5,160 nt of DNA from UMGS755 sp045132895 (GTDB taxonomy: Bacteria > Bacillota > Clostridia > UBA1381 > UBA9506), in the NCBI GenBank assembly GCA_045132895.1, contig JBGUTC010000045.1, positions 1-5,160 of the forward strand, read 5' to 3'. A program made the translations under genes and the position numbers. A model generated the notes under the pieces. It ran no database searches. It was not told where the DNA came from and worked only from the letters and a program-made list of their open reading frames with translations. This document shows, in pieces, positions 5,012-5,160 of the stretch. Numbering within the stretch: the stretch's first letter is position 1; each line of letters starts with the position of its first letter.

Positions 5012-5160
5012 GCAATTTACAAAACAAGCGCTTGTTCCTTCTTGACATGGACGGAACTATCTATTTAGACAATGACCTGTTCGACGGCACTCTGGATTTT
5101 TTAGAGCATGTAAAGAAAATCGGCGGCCGTTACATGTTTTTAACCAATAATTCCTCTAAA
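5008..5160 (+). CDS. HAD-IIA family phosphatase, N-terminal part (cut by window end)
   Basis: The first 51 residues are visible. LFLLDMDGTIY carries HAD motif I with nucleophile D13 and acid D15 (DxDGT). FLTNNSS at 44-50 is motif II, with the T-N-N-S/T-S form typical of subfamily IIA (NagD, AraL, phosphoglycolate and glycerol-phosphate phosphatases). The start overlaps the glpP stop by 4 nt (ATGA). A weaker Shine-Dalgarno (GTGAGGT, 4995-5001) lies 6 nt before it, so translation is probably coupled to glpP. Family members dephosphorylate small sugar or polyol phosphates and nucleotides in the cytosol. In this operon, G3P or a related triose phosphate is a reasonable substrate guess, which would make it an overflow valve, but the substrate cap domain lies outside the window. 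The family call is strong. Confidence 0.88.
   Translation, partial: MSNLQNKRLFLLDMDGTIYLDNDLFDGTLDFLEHVKKIGGRYMFLTNNSSK

Noticed and set aside
1..5160. tRNA or rRNA genes, CRISPR arrays, insertion sequences, phage or attachment sites
   Set aside because: No cloverleaf, repeated spacer pattern, transposase-like protein or flanking direct repeats were seen on either strand.

Overview
The window reads as a chromosomal segment of an anaerobic, low-to-moderate GC Firmicute (Clostridia or Negativicutes type). The basis is strong AGGAGG-type ribosome sites, tight same-strand packing with 4-nt ATGA overlaps, a TTG start placed by its Shine-Dalgarno, a glpP-type RNA antiterminator gene, and oxidoreductases rich in iron-sulfur motifs. 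The genus cannot be fixed from the sequence. All genes are on the + strand and there is no gene-free stretch over 300 bases.

Layout. Positions 1-464 hold the 3' part of an SGNH/GDSL hydrolase whose start lies outside the window. Positions 534-1270 hold a two-gene iron module: a stand-alone Bfd-type [2Fe-2S] protein and a non-heme ferritin with a complete ferroxidase centre. Positions 1271-1424 are a compact regulatory region: a near-consensus promoter (TTGACA, 17-bp spacer, extended TGC-TATACT), then a 17-bp hairpin with a T-run, i.e. an intrinsic terminator inside the leader of the next operon. Positions 1425-5160 hold that operon: a GlpA-like FAD oxidoreductase with a C-terminal Bfd-type [2Fe-2S] domain, a GlpB/HcnB-like pyridine-nucleotide/FAD oxidoreductase, a small CxxCxxxC...C protein of the DUF1667 type, the glycerol-3-phosphate-responsive antiterminator GlpP, and the start of a HAD-IIA phosphatase cut by the window edge.

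How it fits together. The three redox proteins look like a soluble glycerol-3-phosphate (G3P) dehydrogenase complex in which the small Fe-S protein takes the place of the membrane-linked GlpC subunit. GlpP is known from Bacillus subtilis to bind G3P and prevent termination in glp leaders. Its gene sits in the same operon as a leader terminator, so the simplest reading is G3P-induced antitermination at 1335-1379. Two further details support a designed circuit. A short hairpin beginning at the predicted transcription start competes with the terminator stem, and a near-perfect internal promoter inside the DUF1667 gene (TTGCCA, 17 bp, TG-extended TATAAT) could supply GlpP while the leader is still closed. 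The gene families and this type of cluster are known; the internal promoter and the alternative leader fold are the parts most worth testing.
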